Below, piece by piece: positions 1 to 6,545 of a stretch of 7,812 bases of DNA. Position numbers and translations under genes: made by a program. Numbering within the stretch: the stretch's first letter is position 1; each line of letters begins with the position of its first letter. The DNA lies in assembly GCA_003155465.1 (NCBI GenBank), contig PMCR01000427.1, positions 1-7,812 of the forward strand. Direction: 5' to 3'. Under the pieces are notes generated by a model that saw only the letters and a program-made list of their open reading frames with translations, did no database searches and was not told the origin of the DNA. Source of the stretch: Myxococcales bacterium (GTDB lineage Bacteria > Myxococcota > Polyangia > Fen-1088).

Positions 1-1542
1 CAGGATGCGGCCGGCTATGTGAATCTCGCCAAGATTCAGGACAACTTTGCCGGCCTAAACTACGGAGATGGGATCTATTCCAAGATTCATCAACTCGACG
101 CGAACGTTCTCATCATGGGAACCGAGAACGACCCCTATACGATTCCCGGGAGCCTCCAGCCAACATGGTTTTCAGTCAAAAACAACCCCTACGTGGTGGG
201 CCATCATATCTGGACGGCTTGGGACTACCTCGGTGAACAGGCGCCCCTCGGATCGGCCTATGGGTATCTCGACAACTGCATATTTAGAAAATCATACTTC
301 TACTACCAGGTGAGCCAATGGAGTGATACGCCAATGGTGCACGTGACAATTGGAAACGGTTCGGGGAGCGGGCGCACCATGCCTCCGCTTGCCGAGAATT
401 GGAACCAGTCGGGTTCGGTCGATGTGACCACCTACACCAATTGCGACAGCGTGGACCTCTATGTGAACTCGACAAAGATCGGAACAAAGAACCTGAGCGA
501 TTTCCCGAACATGATCATGGTGTGGCCGAGCGTCCCTTGGTCGTCAGGGACGATCAAGGCGGTAGGAATGAAAGGGGGAGTCCAGGTTGCGGCTGACAGC
601 ATCAACACCGTGGGGGCCACTGCGAAGATATCACTCAAGCCTGACAAGACGACGCTCTATGCAGACGGGGATGACGTGTCCAACATCGAGGTCAGTCTCG
701 CGGACGCGGCCGACAACTTCATTTTTGCCGCCACCGATACCGTCCAGTTCACGCTGACCGGCGCGGGAAGGAGCCTGGGAATCGCAAGCGGAGACTGGTC
801 GAGCAGCGAGCCTTTCAAGGCAACCAGCAGGAAGCTGTATCACGGTAGGGTGCTTATTGTGATTCAGTCGACTCCGACGCCTGGGACGATTGGCCTGACG
901 GTAACCTCCGGCAGCTTGCCACCGGCCACCATCACAATAACTACGGTGGGCGCCGGCGGAGCGGGTGGAAACGCGGGCGCGGGCGGAATGGGCGGCAGCG
1001 GCGGCGCCACCAGCACGGGTGGAACGATGGGCGGTGGCGGATCCACCGGCACGGGCGGGAGCTTGGGTGCAGGCGGAATCAATCGCAGCGGCGGATCCAC
1101 CGGCACGGGTGGAGCCAGGGGCGGCGCCGGCGGCGCGGGTGGTTCCATAGGTGGCGGAGGTTTCGGCGGCCTGGGTGGAGCGATTGGTAGCGGCGGCGCC
1201 AACGACACGGGTGGAACGAACGGCGGAGGTGGTGCCAACAACACAGGTGGAACGATTGGTCAAGGTGGGGTCACTGGCGTCGGCGGAACCAATGCAAGCG
1301 GCGGGATCACGGGCACAGGGGGAACGGCGGTAAGCAGTCCAAGTGGGTCCTCCGTCGACGCGGGACAGAGCGGGACGCGGTCTTCCGGTTGTTCGTGCAA
1401 CATCGACCAGCCCAACGACGATCACGGAACGTGGTTGCTGTTGGTCGGCACCTTCATCGCTGCGGCAGCCATGAACCACGGCCGGCGCGGCCGCACGCGG
1501 AGGAGGCGCTTTGAATCCGGGACCGTTCGTAGGGGCGACTGA
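1..1542 (+). CDS. Family 2 glycoside hydrolase (beta-galactosidase-like), C-terminal part, with Gly-rich stalk and MYXO-CTERM-like tail
   Basis: The reading frame is open from base 1, so the true start lies upstream; the GTG at 19 is internal. Seen: the end of a GH2 TIM barrel, with GTE at 121-126 (the Glu fits the GH2 catalytic nucleophile) and WTAWDYLGE at 211-237, which matches the conserved GH2 W-T-x-x-D-Y-L-G-E motif. Next comes a beta-sandwich (about 415-600) containing YTNCDSVDLYVN, typical of the DUF4982-type domain that follows GH2 barrels. A second Ig-like domain (about 625-945, KPDKTTLYADGDD...LGIASGD) resembles the GH2 C-terminal domain 5. Then follow a Gly-rich hexapeptide stalk (about 946-1335), a C-S-C motif (1390-1398), one hydrophobic helix (about 1432-1473) and an Arg cluster before the TGA. 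Known: enzymes of this type remove terminal beta-linked sugars, often galactose, from polysaccharides. Inferred: exported and held at the cell surface through its tail. The exact substrate cannot be told. The 5' half, with signal peptide and acid/base Glu, is not in the window. Confidence 0.88.
   Translation, partial: QDAAGYVNLAKIQDNFAGLNYGDGIYSKIHQLDANVLIMGTENDPYTIPGSLQPTWFSVKNNPYVVGHHIWTAWDYLGEQAPLGSAYGYLDNCIFRKSYFYYQVSQWSDTPMVHVTIGNGSGSGRTMPPLAENWNQSGSVDVTTYTNCDSVDLYVNSTKIGTKNLSDFPNMIMVWPSVPWSSGTIKAVGMKGGVQVAADSINTVGATAKISLKPDKTTLYADGDDVSNIEVSLADAADNFIFAATDTVQFTLTGAGRSLGIASGDWSSSEPFKATSRKLYHGRVLIVIQSTPTPGTIGLTVTSGSLPPATITITTVGAGGAGGNAGAGGMGGSGGATSTGGTMGGGGSTGTGGSLGAGGINRSGGSTGTGGARGGAGGAGGSIGGGGFGGLGGAIGSGGANDTGGTNGGGGANNTGGTIGQGGVTGVGGTNASGGITGTGGTAVSSPSGSSVDAGQSGTRSSGCSCNIDQPNDDHGTWLLLVGTFIAAAAMNHGRRGRTRRRRFESGTVRRGD
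1000..1335 (+). repeat. Hexapeptide (18-bp period) Gly-Gly repeat tract inside the glycoside hydrolase
   Basis: From 1000 the protein reads as units of GGxxxx: GGATST, GGTMGG, GGSTGT, GGSLGA, GGINRS, GGSTGT, GGARGG. After an irregular Gly-rich insert (1126-1173) the pattern resumes out of phase with nine more units (1174-1335), including GGANDT, GGANNT and GGTIGQ. At DNA level the same 20-base stretch begins at 1036 and at 1090, exactly three units (54 bp) apart, which points to growth by unit duplication. The likely role is a flexible spacer between the enzyme and its surface anchor. Confidence 0.85.
1384..1539 (+). other. MYXO-CTERM-like C-terminal sorting signal
   Basis: The last 50 or so residues contain SGCSCN (Cys codons at 1390 and 1396), an acidic/polar stretch, a short hydrophobic helix beginning WLLLVGTF and then RRGRTRRRR. 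The order Cys motif, transmembrane helix, Arg cluster is that of MYXO-CTERM tails, which in myxobacteria are processed by myxosortase-type rhombosortase/CPBP proteases before surface anchoring. About ten further residues (FESGTVRRGD) follow the Arg cluster, more than usual. Family assignment is by eye. Confidence 0.65.
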
Positions 1543-1750
1543 GAAGTTGGAGGAAGGGCCCAAAGAGCCCAGAAAGCCCCAGGCTACACAAATGCCACTT
1601 GCTCCTTCTCGGTTTTGGGCATATGCATATCCGCGGTGTCGCGCCGAGGTTTTCTGAGCGGCGTGCGCTGGAGTTGTTTCACCCTACGAATCCTGGACCG
1701 AGAGACAACTGAAGAAGGCAGCGTGAAGTTGCGCTGCCGAGGAGGTGGGC

Positions 1751-1965
1751 ATACCACTGGGGATCGACGTGAGCCACCACACTGGCTCTCGCGACTGTCG
1801 GGGCTTACAGACGACGCGATCGGCTTTGCCTTCTTCAAGGCGACTGAAAGGTTCACGTTCTCCGACAACCTCTTCAACCAGTATTGGCAACGCATTCACG
1901 CCGCGGGCGTTCCTTGCGGTACCTTCCGCCACGCGCGCCCCGGTTCAAACCCGGCTATCCAATCT
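1751..1965 (+). pseudogene. Broken GH25 (lysozyme-type muramidase) gene fragment
   Basis: Two pieces of a GH25 N-terminal half lie in different frames. From 1751 one frame reads (M)PLGIDVSHHTGSRDCRGL, matching the GH25 opening G-I-D-V-S-H-H with its conserved Asp. From about 1801 another frame reads GLTDDAIGFAFFKATE, then FSDNLFNQYW, RIHAAGVPCGTF and ARPGSNPAIQ, matching the following GH25 strands and helices (F-x-K-A-T-E, A-G-V-x-x-G, R-P-G). The shift fits one lost base, or two gained, near 1795-1805. GAGGAGG at 1739-1745 is well placed for a start at 1751, but the codon there is ATA. Similarity fades after about 1965, so the second half of the barrel with the D-x-E catalytic motif is missing. 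Known: GH25 enzymes cut the muramic acid-glucosamine bond of peptidoglycan. Inferred: a dead relic. A sequencing error could explain the frameshift but not the missing half. Confidence 0.7.
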
Positions 1966-2023
1966 GTCGTGTTCGCCGCCTCCCCCCAGGGGACGGCAGT
2001 AGGCGGCTCGAGCGCTGAAACGC

Positions 2024-2041
2024 ATCCGCCAATAGGCGGAT
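2024..2041. repeat. Perfect 7-bp inverted repeat with 4-base loop
   Basis: ATCCGCC (2024-2030), loop AATA, GGCGGAT (2035-2041). It lies between the GH25 relic and the start of the 746-aa gene. No T-run follows, so it is not a classical intrinsic terminator. It could be an operator, an mRNA leader hairpin about 80 bases upstream of the start codon, or chance. Confidence 0.5.
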
Positions 2042-2118
2042 CTCATCACCTTTGCCATCGAATCCACCTCACAGGACAAACAGACGGCAGGAATGCCGTC
2101 GCTAGAAAGGAAGACAAG

Positions 2119-4359
2119 ATGCCTCTCATCATGCAAGGCAACTGGACGGTTTCAGTCAAGGAGAACAAGGCTGCTTTCCCTCAGCAGTTCATCATCAGCG
2201 GCGCCAGTCAGGGCAACGGCACCTACCATGTGCCGCATGCCCCGGTCGTTGTGACCGGAACAGTCTGGTCGGTGCGAATCCAGAGCAATCCTGGCGGGTC
2301 CGTCTGGGCCGACTCGGAATACCAGATCACGTTCCCCGTGGTGTCGGCAGGGCAATGCCAGTTCGATCTCCAGTCAAATGACGTCTGGCCCGGGGACAAA
2401 GACTTCAACGACCTCGTGCTCACCTTTTCCGCCCCGGTGACCGAAACCGACTTCCTCGTGTACGGACACGTGAGTGCCTACAGCGGCTGCTGGTACAACC
2501 CGTGTTTCCCGCGCTACATCCTGATCGAGAGCGCGCAGGCCCTCGCCCGCGCCAGACAGTTCCCGGCCCTGCGCGACGCGATCGACAAGCTGTATCCAAC
2601 CCGGCAGTCCCTGGTGCGCATTCCGCTACCCGACCCGCCGCCCGAGTTGCCCGTTGGCCTGCTGGCGGGGGTGGCCTTCAAGCCGCTGCTCATCCCGGTT
2701 CAGGGTGAGACGGCGACTCCGGTCAAGAAGGCACGGGTGCTCAAGAGGGTCGCCGCCGCGCGCAAGGCCGGCGCCGCGAAAACCGCCGACAGCGACGCCG
2801 AGACGAGCGCGGTCGCGATCGGCACCGTGGAGCTGGCTAAACCGGCCAGCAACCTCGCCGCGATGGACCAGGTCGCCCTGGGCAAGCTGCTGGATCATGG
2901 TGTCCGGAACTGCCAGGTGGACGCGCTGGTCAACGCCGGACTGCGGTTCCAGGAATATGACCGCACCGATGCCGAGGTGGCGGGGGGCGTTTATACCGGC
3001 GAAGGCTTCCGCGAGGACCTTGGCCAGGCCAGCACCGACCGCAACGGCAACTATATCTTCCGCTTCCATCGCACCCTGGCCCAGATGATCGATGAATCCA
3101 ATACCGATGTCGCCCCGGGTGAAGATGAAGTGCTCCAGGCCATGCCCGACCTGATTGTCCAGGTGCTTGGCGCCACGTCGCCCGGCGGCACGCAGTATGA
3201 GACTGCGCCGTACTGGAACATACCCGTGTTGAAACGCCTGAACATCTGCATTCCCAGCAGCTACTGGCCGTACCCGACCACCGGCTGCCACGGCCGACCG
3301 ATCTCGCATATTGGTTTCATCCCGGTCGGCAAGCCATCCACGGTCACCCTGGATGCCGACGGGCTGGTGACCTGCACGGACACCTCGAAGATAGACATTC
3401 CCCAGACCAGCTGCGCTGGCTGGTGGGGCGCGCTCCGGATGAGCGCCTGCATTGGCAAATACGATCTGACGCCGAACTACACGCTCGAATACCGTGCTCG
3501 GCGACCCAACGGCACCTGGACGAACTGGCAAATTTACCAGGAAGCCTTGACGCTGGACCATTGGAACAGCATTTTGGGCGATTGGGTGGGCACCAAGGTC
3601 GGACCCTTCACCCACAACTTGGAGCTGACCAAGGGAAGCCCGAAAGTCGATGTCCTGGCCTATAGCAACATCCAAGGAAACATGGATTGGGCTGGCACGG
3701 ACTGGTTCATCAAGGCGATCATTCCCAGCTGGCTGTACTCGTACCAGGGCGGGCCGGGCAGTGTCGAATTCCGCCTGAAGGCCTACGGCCCGGACGGCAA
3801 GCAGCTCCAGCTCTGGAACGATCCCGTCACTGCCTTGCCCTTGTTCAGCGACACCATCCGGCTCTTTATCGACCACACTGGCCCGGAGTTGAACTTCAAG
3901 GACGTCACGATTGCCACGCCGGTGCCCAATCCGTGCCCCTTGTTCAGCTTGACGCCAGCCGAACTGGTCAGCGCCACGCTCGACCTCAAGTTCACGGCGG
4001 TCCAGCGCCAAGGCCTGCTGAACAACTACACCCTGAGCGTCACCAAGTGCAACGCGCCCGGCTTCCCGGTCGAAGACCTGCCCGCCACCGGCCACCCGCT
4101 GCAGGTGGACTATCTCGCGGCTAGCCCCTGCGCCGGCCAATTCGGCACCCTGTTTGGCGAGGACAGCGCGGCCGCCGTGGACGACTACGTGGCTCTCCAT
4201 CTCAACCCGGTGGGCACCAGGCCTTGGCTCGATCCGGGCGAGACGCTCTCAAGCTTCACCCTTAACTTGAGCGCCGTCGTCCGCCGTACCGACGGCCACA
4301 GCTACTATCCTGGCTACGGACCGATCCAGTACAACCTGGTCATCCAGCGCGCTCCGTAG
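2119..4359 (+). CDS. 746-aa Cys-containing multi-domain protein with carboxypeptidase-regulatory-like segment, function unknown
   Basis: I chose ATG 2119 because AAGGA at 2107-2111 sits 7 bases upstream and the preceding in-frame sequence is GH25 relic; an in-frame TTG at 1615 would give 914 aa but is unlikely. No signal peptide or membrane segment is visible. Layout by eye: an N-terminal beta-sandwich (1-105) opening MPLIMQGNWTVSV and closing GDKDFNDLVL (92-101), an acidic D-x-D-x-N-D pattern that could bind calcium. From about 113 comes a segment with CWYNPC. A Lys/Ala-rich low-complexity linker spans about 195-245. Next is a beta-rich segment with TDRNGNYIF (306-314), typical of carboxypeptidase-regulatory/Cna-B-like folds. 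The C-terminal half is beta-rich with W-, P- and Cys-containing loops (twelve Cys in total). I cannot assign a function; a structural or surface/extracellular role is inferred. It is followed after 13 bases by the DUF1360-like gene, so the two are probably co-transcribed. Confidence 0.85.
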   Translation: MPLIMQGNWTVSVKENKAAFPQQFIISGASQGNGTYHVPHAPVVVTGTVWSVRIQSNPGGSVWADSEYQITFPVVSAGQCQFDLQSNDVWPGDKDFNDLVLTFSAPVTETDFLVYGHVSAYSGCWYNPCFPRYILIESAQALARARQFPALRDAIDKLYPTRQSLVRIPLPDPPPELPVGLLAGVAFKPLLIPVQGETATPVKKARVLKRVAAARKAGAAKTADSDAETSAVAIGTVELAKPASNLAAMDQVALGKLLDHGVRNCQVDALVNAGLRFQEYDRTDAEVAGGVYTGEGFREDLGQASTDRNGNYIFRFHRTLAQMIDESNTDVAPGEDEVLQAMPDLIVQVLGATSPGGTQYETAPYWNIPVLKRLNICIPSSYWPYPTTGCHGRPISHIGFIPVGKPSTVTLDADGLVTCTDTSKIDIPQTSCAGWWGALRMSACIGKYDLTPNYTLEYRARRPNGTWTNWQIYQEALTLDHWNSILGDWVGTKVGPFTHNLELTKGSPKVDVLAYSNIQGNMDWAGTDWFIKAIIPSWLYSYQGGPGSVEFRLKAYGPDGKQLQLWNDPVTALPLFSDTIRLFIDHTGPELNFKDVTIATPVPNPCPLFSLTPAELVSATLDLKFTAVQRQGLLNNYTLSVTKCNAPGFPVEDLPATGHPLQVDYLAASPCAGQFGTLFGEDSAAAVDDYVALHLNPVGTRPWLDPGETLSSFTLNLSAVVRRTDGHSYYPGYGPIQYNLVIQRAP

Positions 4360-4372
4360 GACTTGGGGTCAC

Positions 4373-4753
4373 GTGCCGCAGATGAGCAGCTCCCCTTGGG
4401 TCGTGCTCTGCGTGGCCACCCTGGCCGTGTGGCGCGTGACCCACCTGCTGCAGGCGGAAGACGGGCCGTTCGACCTGTTCTTCCGCCTGCGCCGCCGGCT
4501 GGGCACCAGCCTCCTGGGCAAGTTGCTCGACTGCTTCTACTGTTTGAACGTTTGGATTGCCGCTCCGGCCGCGTGGCTGATTGCCCGCGATTGGCCGGAG
4601 CGGCTCTGGTTGTGGCCGGCGCTGTCCGGCGCGGCCATTCTGGTGGAACGCCTGCACGCCGGGCTGGTGGCCTGGGCGCAGAGGTCCAACCCGTCCGCGA
4701 TCTACACCGAAGACCCACCCGAGCAGAAGGAAGATGAGCTGCTGCGGAAATAG
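4373..4753 (+). CDS. DUF1360-type small membrane protein
   Basis: 126 aa from GTG 4373; ATG 4382 (three codons later) is an alternative start. Seen: an N-terminal hydrophobic helix (about 8-26) running into WRVTHLLQAEDGPFD, then an Arg-rich stretch, then DCFYCLNVW (53-61) with a C-x-x-C pair, then hydrophobic helices (about 60-71 and 76-90) and a charged C-terminus (PEQKEDELLRK). Known: the combination of W-R-x-T-x-L near the N-terminus and a C-x-x-C-x-x-x-W motif before membrane helices is characteristic of DUF1360 (as in Bacillus YngL), whose function is unknown. Inferred: inner-membrane protein; the Cys pair may be redox-active or bind metal. It starts 13 bases after the 746-aa gene and its last 20 bases overlap the MSCCG gene, so translation is probably coupled. 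Confidence 0.75.
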   Translation: MPQMSSSPWVVLCVATLAVWRVTHLLQAEDGPFDLFFRLRRRLGTSLLGKLLDCFYCLNVWIAAPAAWLIARDWPERLWLWPALSGAAILVERLHAGLVAWAQRSNPSAIYTEDPPEQKEDELLRK

Positions 4754-5024
4754 GCGTGCGGCGCTAACGCTGCACAGCCAGCCGACATCCGCGGCCGGCC
4801 CAGCTACCCATATCAGCGGTGTCACCGGGCAGGCCTCGGGGCGCCCGGTCGTGGCAGAGGTCCATTTTCAATATACCGGGGGCACCGCCTTGAGCGTGCG
4901 GGGCGTGTTTTCTCAGCACACCTATCGCTTTGCCGCCACCGGCGCCGTGCTGCCCGTGGATGGACGCGATGCCCTCAGCTTCGCCGCCGTACCCCATTTG
5001 CGGCGGGTCAGGGCGCCGGAGTAG
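4734..5024 (+). CDS. Small MSCCG-type protein, function unknown
   Basis: 96 aa from ATG 4734, inside the last 20 bases of the DUF1360-like gene. GAAGGA (4726-4731) lies immediately upstream, with short spacing. Translation in this frame gives MSCCGNRR, a polar Ala/Pro-rich linker (about 9-42), then a compact beta-rich part: VHFQYTGGTALSVRGVFSQ, then YRFAATGAVLPVDGRDA, then VPHLRRV at the end. The adjacent Cys pair at 3-4 and the Y-T-G-x-T-A-L-x-V / Y-R-F / V-D-x-R-D-A pattern look like a conserved small-protein family rather than a random frame; I know no function for it. The overlap with the preceding gene supports translational coupling and a shared role. Possibilities include a small structural or metal-binding protein. 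A longer start upstream in this frame would run through the DUF1360-like gene and is unlikely. Confidence 0.65.
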   Translation: MSCCGNRRAALTLHSQPTSAAGPATHISGVTGQASGRPVVAEVHFQYTGGTALSVRGVFSQHTYRFAATGAVLPVDGRDALSFAAVPHLRRVRAPE

Positions 5025-5207
5025 ATCTGTCCTTCGCCGAGCGGTCGTCCGGGCCGTCTGTTTCCCACTTCTGAATATGTGTCGGGCACCTCCCTCGGGG
5101 CCCCTTCTTGCCGGTCTTCCATCAGCAGCACAACCGATCGGCCGACGAGATCGCTCGTGTCCCACTCAACTGCCGCGGTCGGCTTGTCAACGAGTCGCTA
5201 ATGTGAG

Positions 5208-5235
5208 TTGCCTCACGTCGCCAGTGGGCTATAGG
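5208..5235 (+). promoter_or_regulatory. Candidate sigma-70 promoter for the MetF-type gene
   Basis: TTGCCT (5208-5213), a 16-base spacer, then TATAGG (5230-5235); each hexamer matches four of six consensus bases. GTGAG / CTCAC (5203-5207 and 5212-5216, loop TTGC) is a small inverted repeat overlapping the -35 box and could be an operator. It lies about 43 bases upstream of GTG 5279. Supported by pattern only. Confidence 0.35.
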
Positions 5236-5278
5236 AGGATGCGTCTTTGACACAGCTAACTAGGAAGGCAAAGAGGTC

Positions 5279-6202
5279 GTGAAATCAGGCAGCCGTCTGG
5301 AAGAGATACTGGAGAACGGTCAGTTTGCCGTGACAGCCGAAGCCGGCCCTCCCAAGGGGAGCCTGCCGGATGGCATGCGCAAGAAAGGAGAGCTGCTCAA
5401 GTCGTCGTGCGACGCCATCAACGTGACAGACAACCAGGCCGCTGTGGTGCGCATGTCAAGCTTGGCCGGATGCCTGCTGCTCAAGGAGACTGGTGCAGAG
5501 TCCGTGCTGCAAGTGGTGGTGCGAGACCGAAACCGCCTGGCTCTGCAGAGTGACATCTTGGGAGCCGCTGCCCTCGGAATTCGCAACGTCCTCTGCCTGG
5601 CCGGTGACCACCAGCGCCTGGGCAACCATCCGACCGCCGCGGGTGCCTACGATATCGACCCGATCCAGCTGATTCAGATGCTCAAGACGCTGCGAGACGA
5701 GCACCGGGTCGAAAGTGGCGAGACGATCTCTGGGGAAGTGCCCCTCTACATCGGCGCCGTGGCCCACCCGTTCGCTGATCCGTGGGAGCTACATCTGCTC
5801 ACCCTGGCCAAGAAGATCCGTGCCGGTGCCGACTTCATCCAGACGCAGGCGATCTACGAACTGCCGCGATTCATTGCGTGGATGGACAAGGTCAGAGAGC
5901 ATGGACTGCACGAGAAAGCGCACATCCTGGCCAGCGTGCTGCCCATCAAGTCGGTCGAGATGGCACGACGGATGCGCAGCGGGGTTCCGGGAATGCGACT
6001 TCCTGACGAGCTGGTGGAACGGATCGAGCGGGCGGCGGACGGGAAAGCGGAGGGCATCAGAATCTGCGTCGAGACGATCGAGCAGCTCAAACGCGTGCCG
6101 GGGGTGCATGGCATTCATATCATGGCTGTGGCCGGGGAAGACGCAGTGCCGGGCATCGTGAAGGCAGCTGGCCTTTCGCCTCGGCCGGAGCGGCCAAGAT
6201 AG
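5279..6202 (+). CDS. metF: Methylenetetrahydrofolate reductase, acetyl-CoA-pathway (MetF) type
   Basis: 307 aa, about the normal MetF length. It interconverts 5,10-methylene- and 5-methyl-tetrahydrofolate in the cytoplasm using FAD, feeding methionine synthesis or, in the acetyl-CoA pathway, the methyl branch. Seen: TAEAGPPKG (19-27), where Glu21 sits where the E-x-x-P-P catalytic Glu is in MetF; VTDNQAAVVRMSS (49-61); CLAGDH (106-111), whose Asp110 matches the flavin-tuning Asp of L-x-G-D; and GADFIQTQAIY (183-193). The VTDN...VRMSS and GDH...HP versions are those of MetF proteins from anaerobic and acetyl-CoA-pathway bacteria rather than the E. coli form. GTG 5279 is the first start after an in-frame TAG; AAGAGG lies just before it, and the next in-frame Met would cut into the catalytic motif region. 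It has its own intergenic region and no metV partner in the window. Confidence 0.88.
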   Translation: MKSGSRLEEILENGQFAVTAEAGPPKGSLPDGMRKKGELLKSSCDAINVTDNQAAVVRMSSLAGCLLLKETGAESVLQVVVRDRNRLALQSDILGAAALGIRNVLCLAGDHQRLGNHPTAAGAYDIDPIQLIQMLKTLRDEHRVESGETISGEVPLYIGAVAHPFADPWELHLLTLAKKIRAGADFIQTQAIYELPRFIAWMDKVREHGLHEKAHILASVLPIKSVEMARRMRSGVPGMRLPDELVERIERAADGKAEGIRICVETIEQLKRVPGVHGIHIMAVAGEDAVPGIVKAAGLSPRPERPR

Positions 6203-6395
6203 CCAGCCATTCGCCAATCGCTCTGAAGTTTCGTCCCGGGTAGCCTGCAAGGGACAACCGATCTACGGTCTCAGGTCGGTCGCACAGCATGCCCACGCAC
6301 AGACCGTGTCCGTGCATTGGCCTTCGACAGGGATCGGAACGCCCTCATCCGAGGAGCAAGTCTCGCTGGCGACGACCCACCACGGCTCGTGGGCG

Positions 6396-6545
6396 TCATG
6401 CCACTACGTAAGTGATCGAAATGATCCAGCTTTTTCTAGCTCGATCTGATAGGCGGCCAGACTGTTGCGTGGTCTTCTCCACCGCAACCGCCCCGGCCAA
6501 GGTCAGCGCAGCCAGTCCGGCCAGCAGAGCAACGAGGAAATGCAA
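6396..6545 (-). CDS. Possible small secreted or membrane protein (weak)
   Basis: Minus-strand frame ending TGA at 6396-6398. From TTG at 6543-6545 it encodes 49 aa: LHFLVALLAGLAALTLAGAV, then VEKTTQQSGRLSDRARKSW and a short hydrophobic end. The hydrophobic core, followed by an A-x-A-like site and a polar tail, looks like a signal peptide or single membrane helix. Extending upstream adds ATA-AAT-CGG-ACA (6546-6557), which would read (M)NRT, with GGAG six bases before the ATA; a TGA stops the frame just above that. With no normal start codon it may be decayed or not a gene. Confidence 0.22.
   Translation of the reverse strand: MHFLVALLAGLAALTLAGAVAVEKTTQQSGRLSDRARKSWIISITYVVA

Noticed and set aside
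631..1563. Long minus-strand frames opposite the Gly-rich part of the glycoside hydrolase (310 aa and a Pro-rich 126 aa frame)
   Set aside because: They are mirror images of the GGxxxx repeat (Pro/Ala-rich) and of high-GC codon bias, with no protein pattern of their own.
1556..1570. GGGC / GCCC hairpin after the glycoside hydrolase as a terminator
   Set aside because: Only a 4-bp stem with a 7-base loop and no T-run.
1621..1630. ATATGCATAT perfect 10-bp palindrome
   Set aside because: Short, single copy, and not placed next to a recognisable promoter or functional start; could be chance.
2045..2080. FAIEST in another frame as a remnant of the GH25 D-x-E catalytic motif
   Set aside because: The Asp is absent, the flanking residues do not follow GH25, and a stop lies just upstream at 2033.
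2626..4200. 524-aa minus-strand frame opposite the 746-aa gene
   Set aside because: Shadow of the high-GC third codon positions of the + strand gene; the + strand gene has the ribosome-binding site and domain-like motifs.
1740..5024. Prophage or tailocin remnant
   Set aside because: A lysozyme relic alone is not enough; no tail, capsid, portal, terminase or integrase sequence was recognised.
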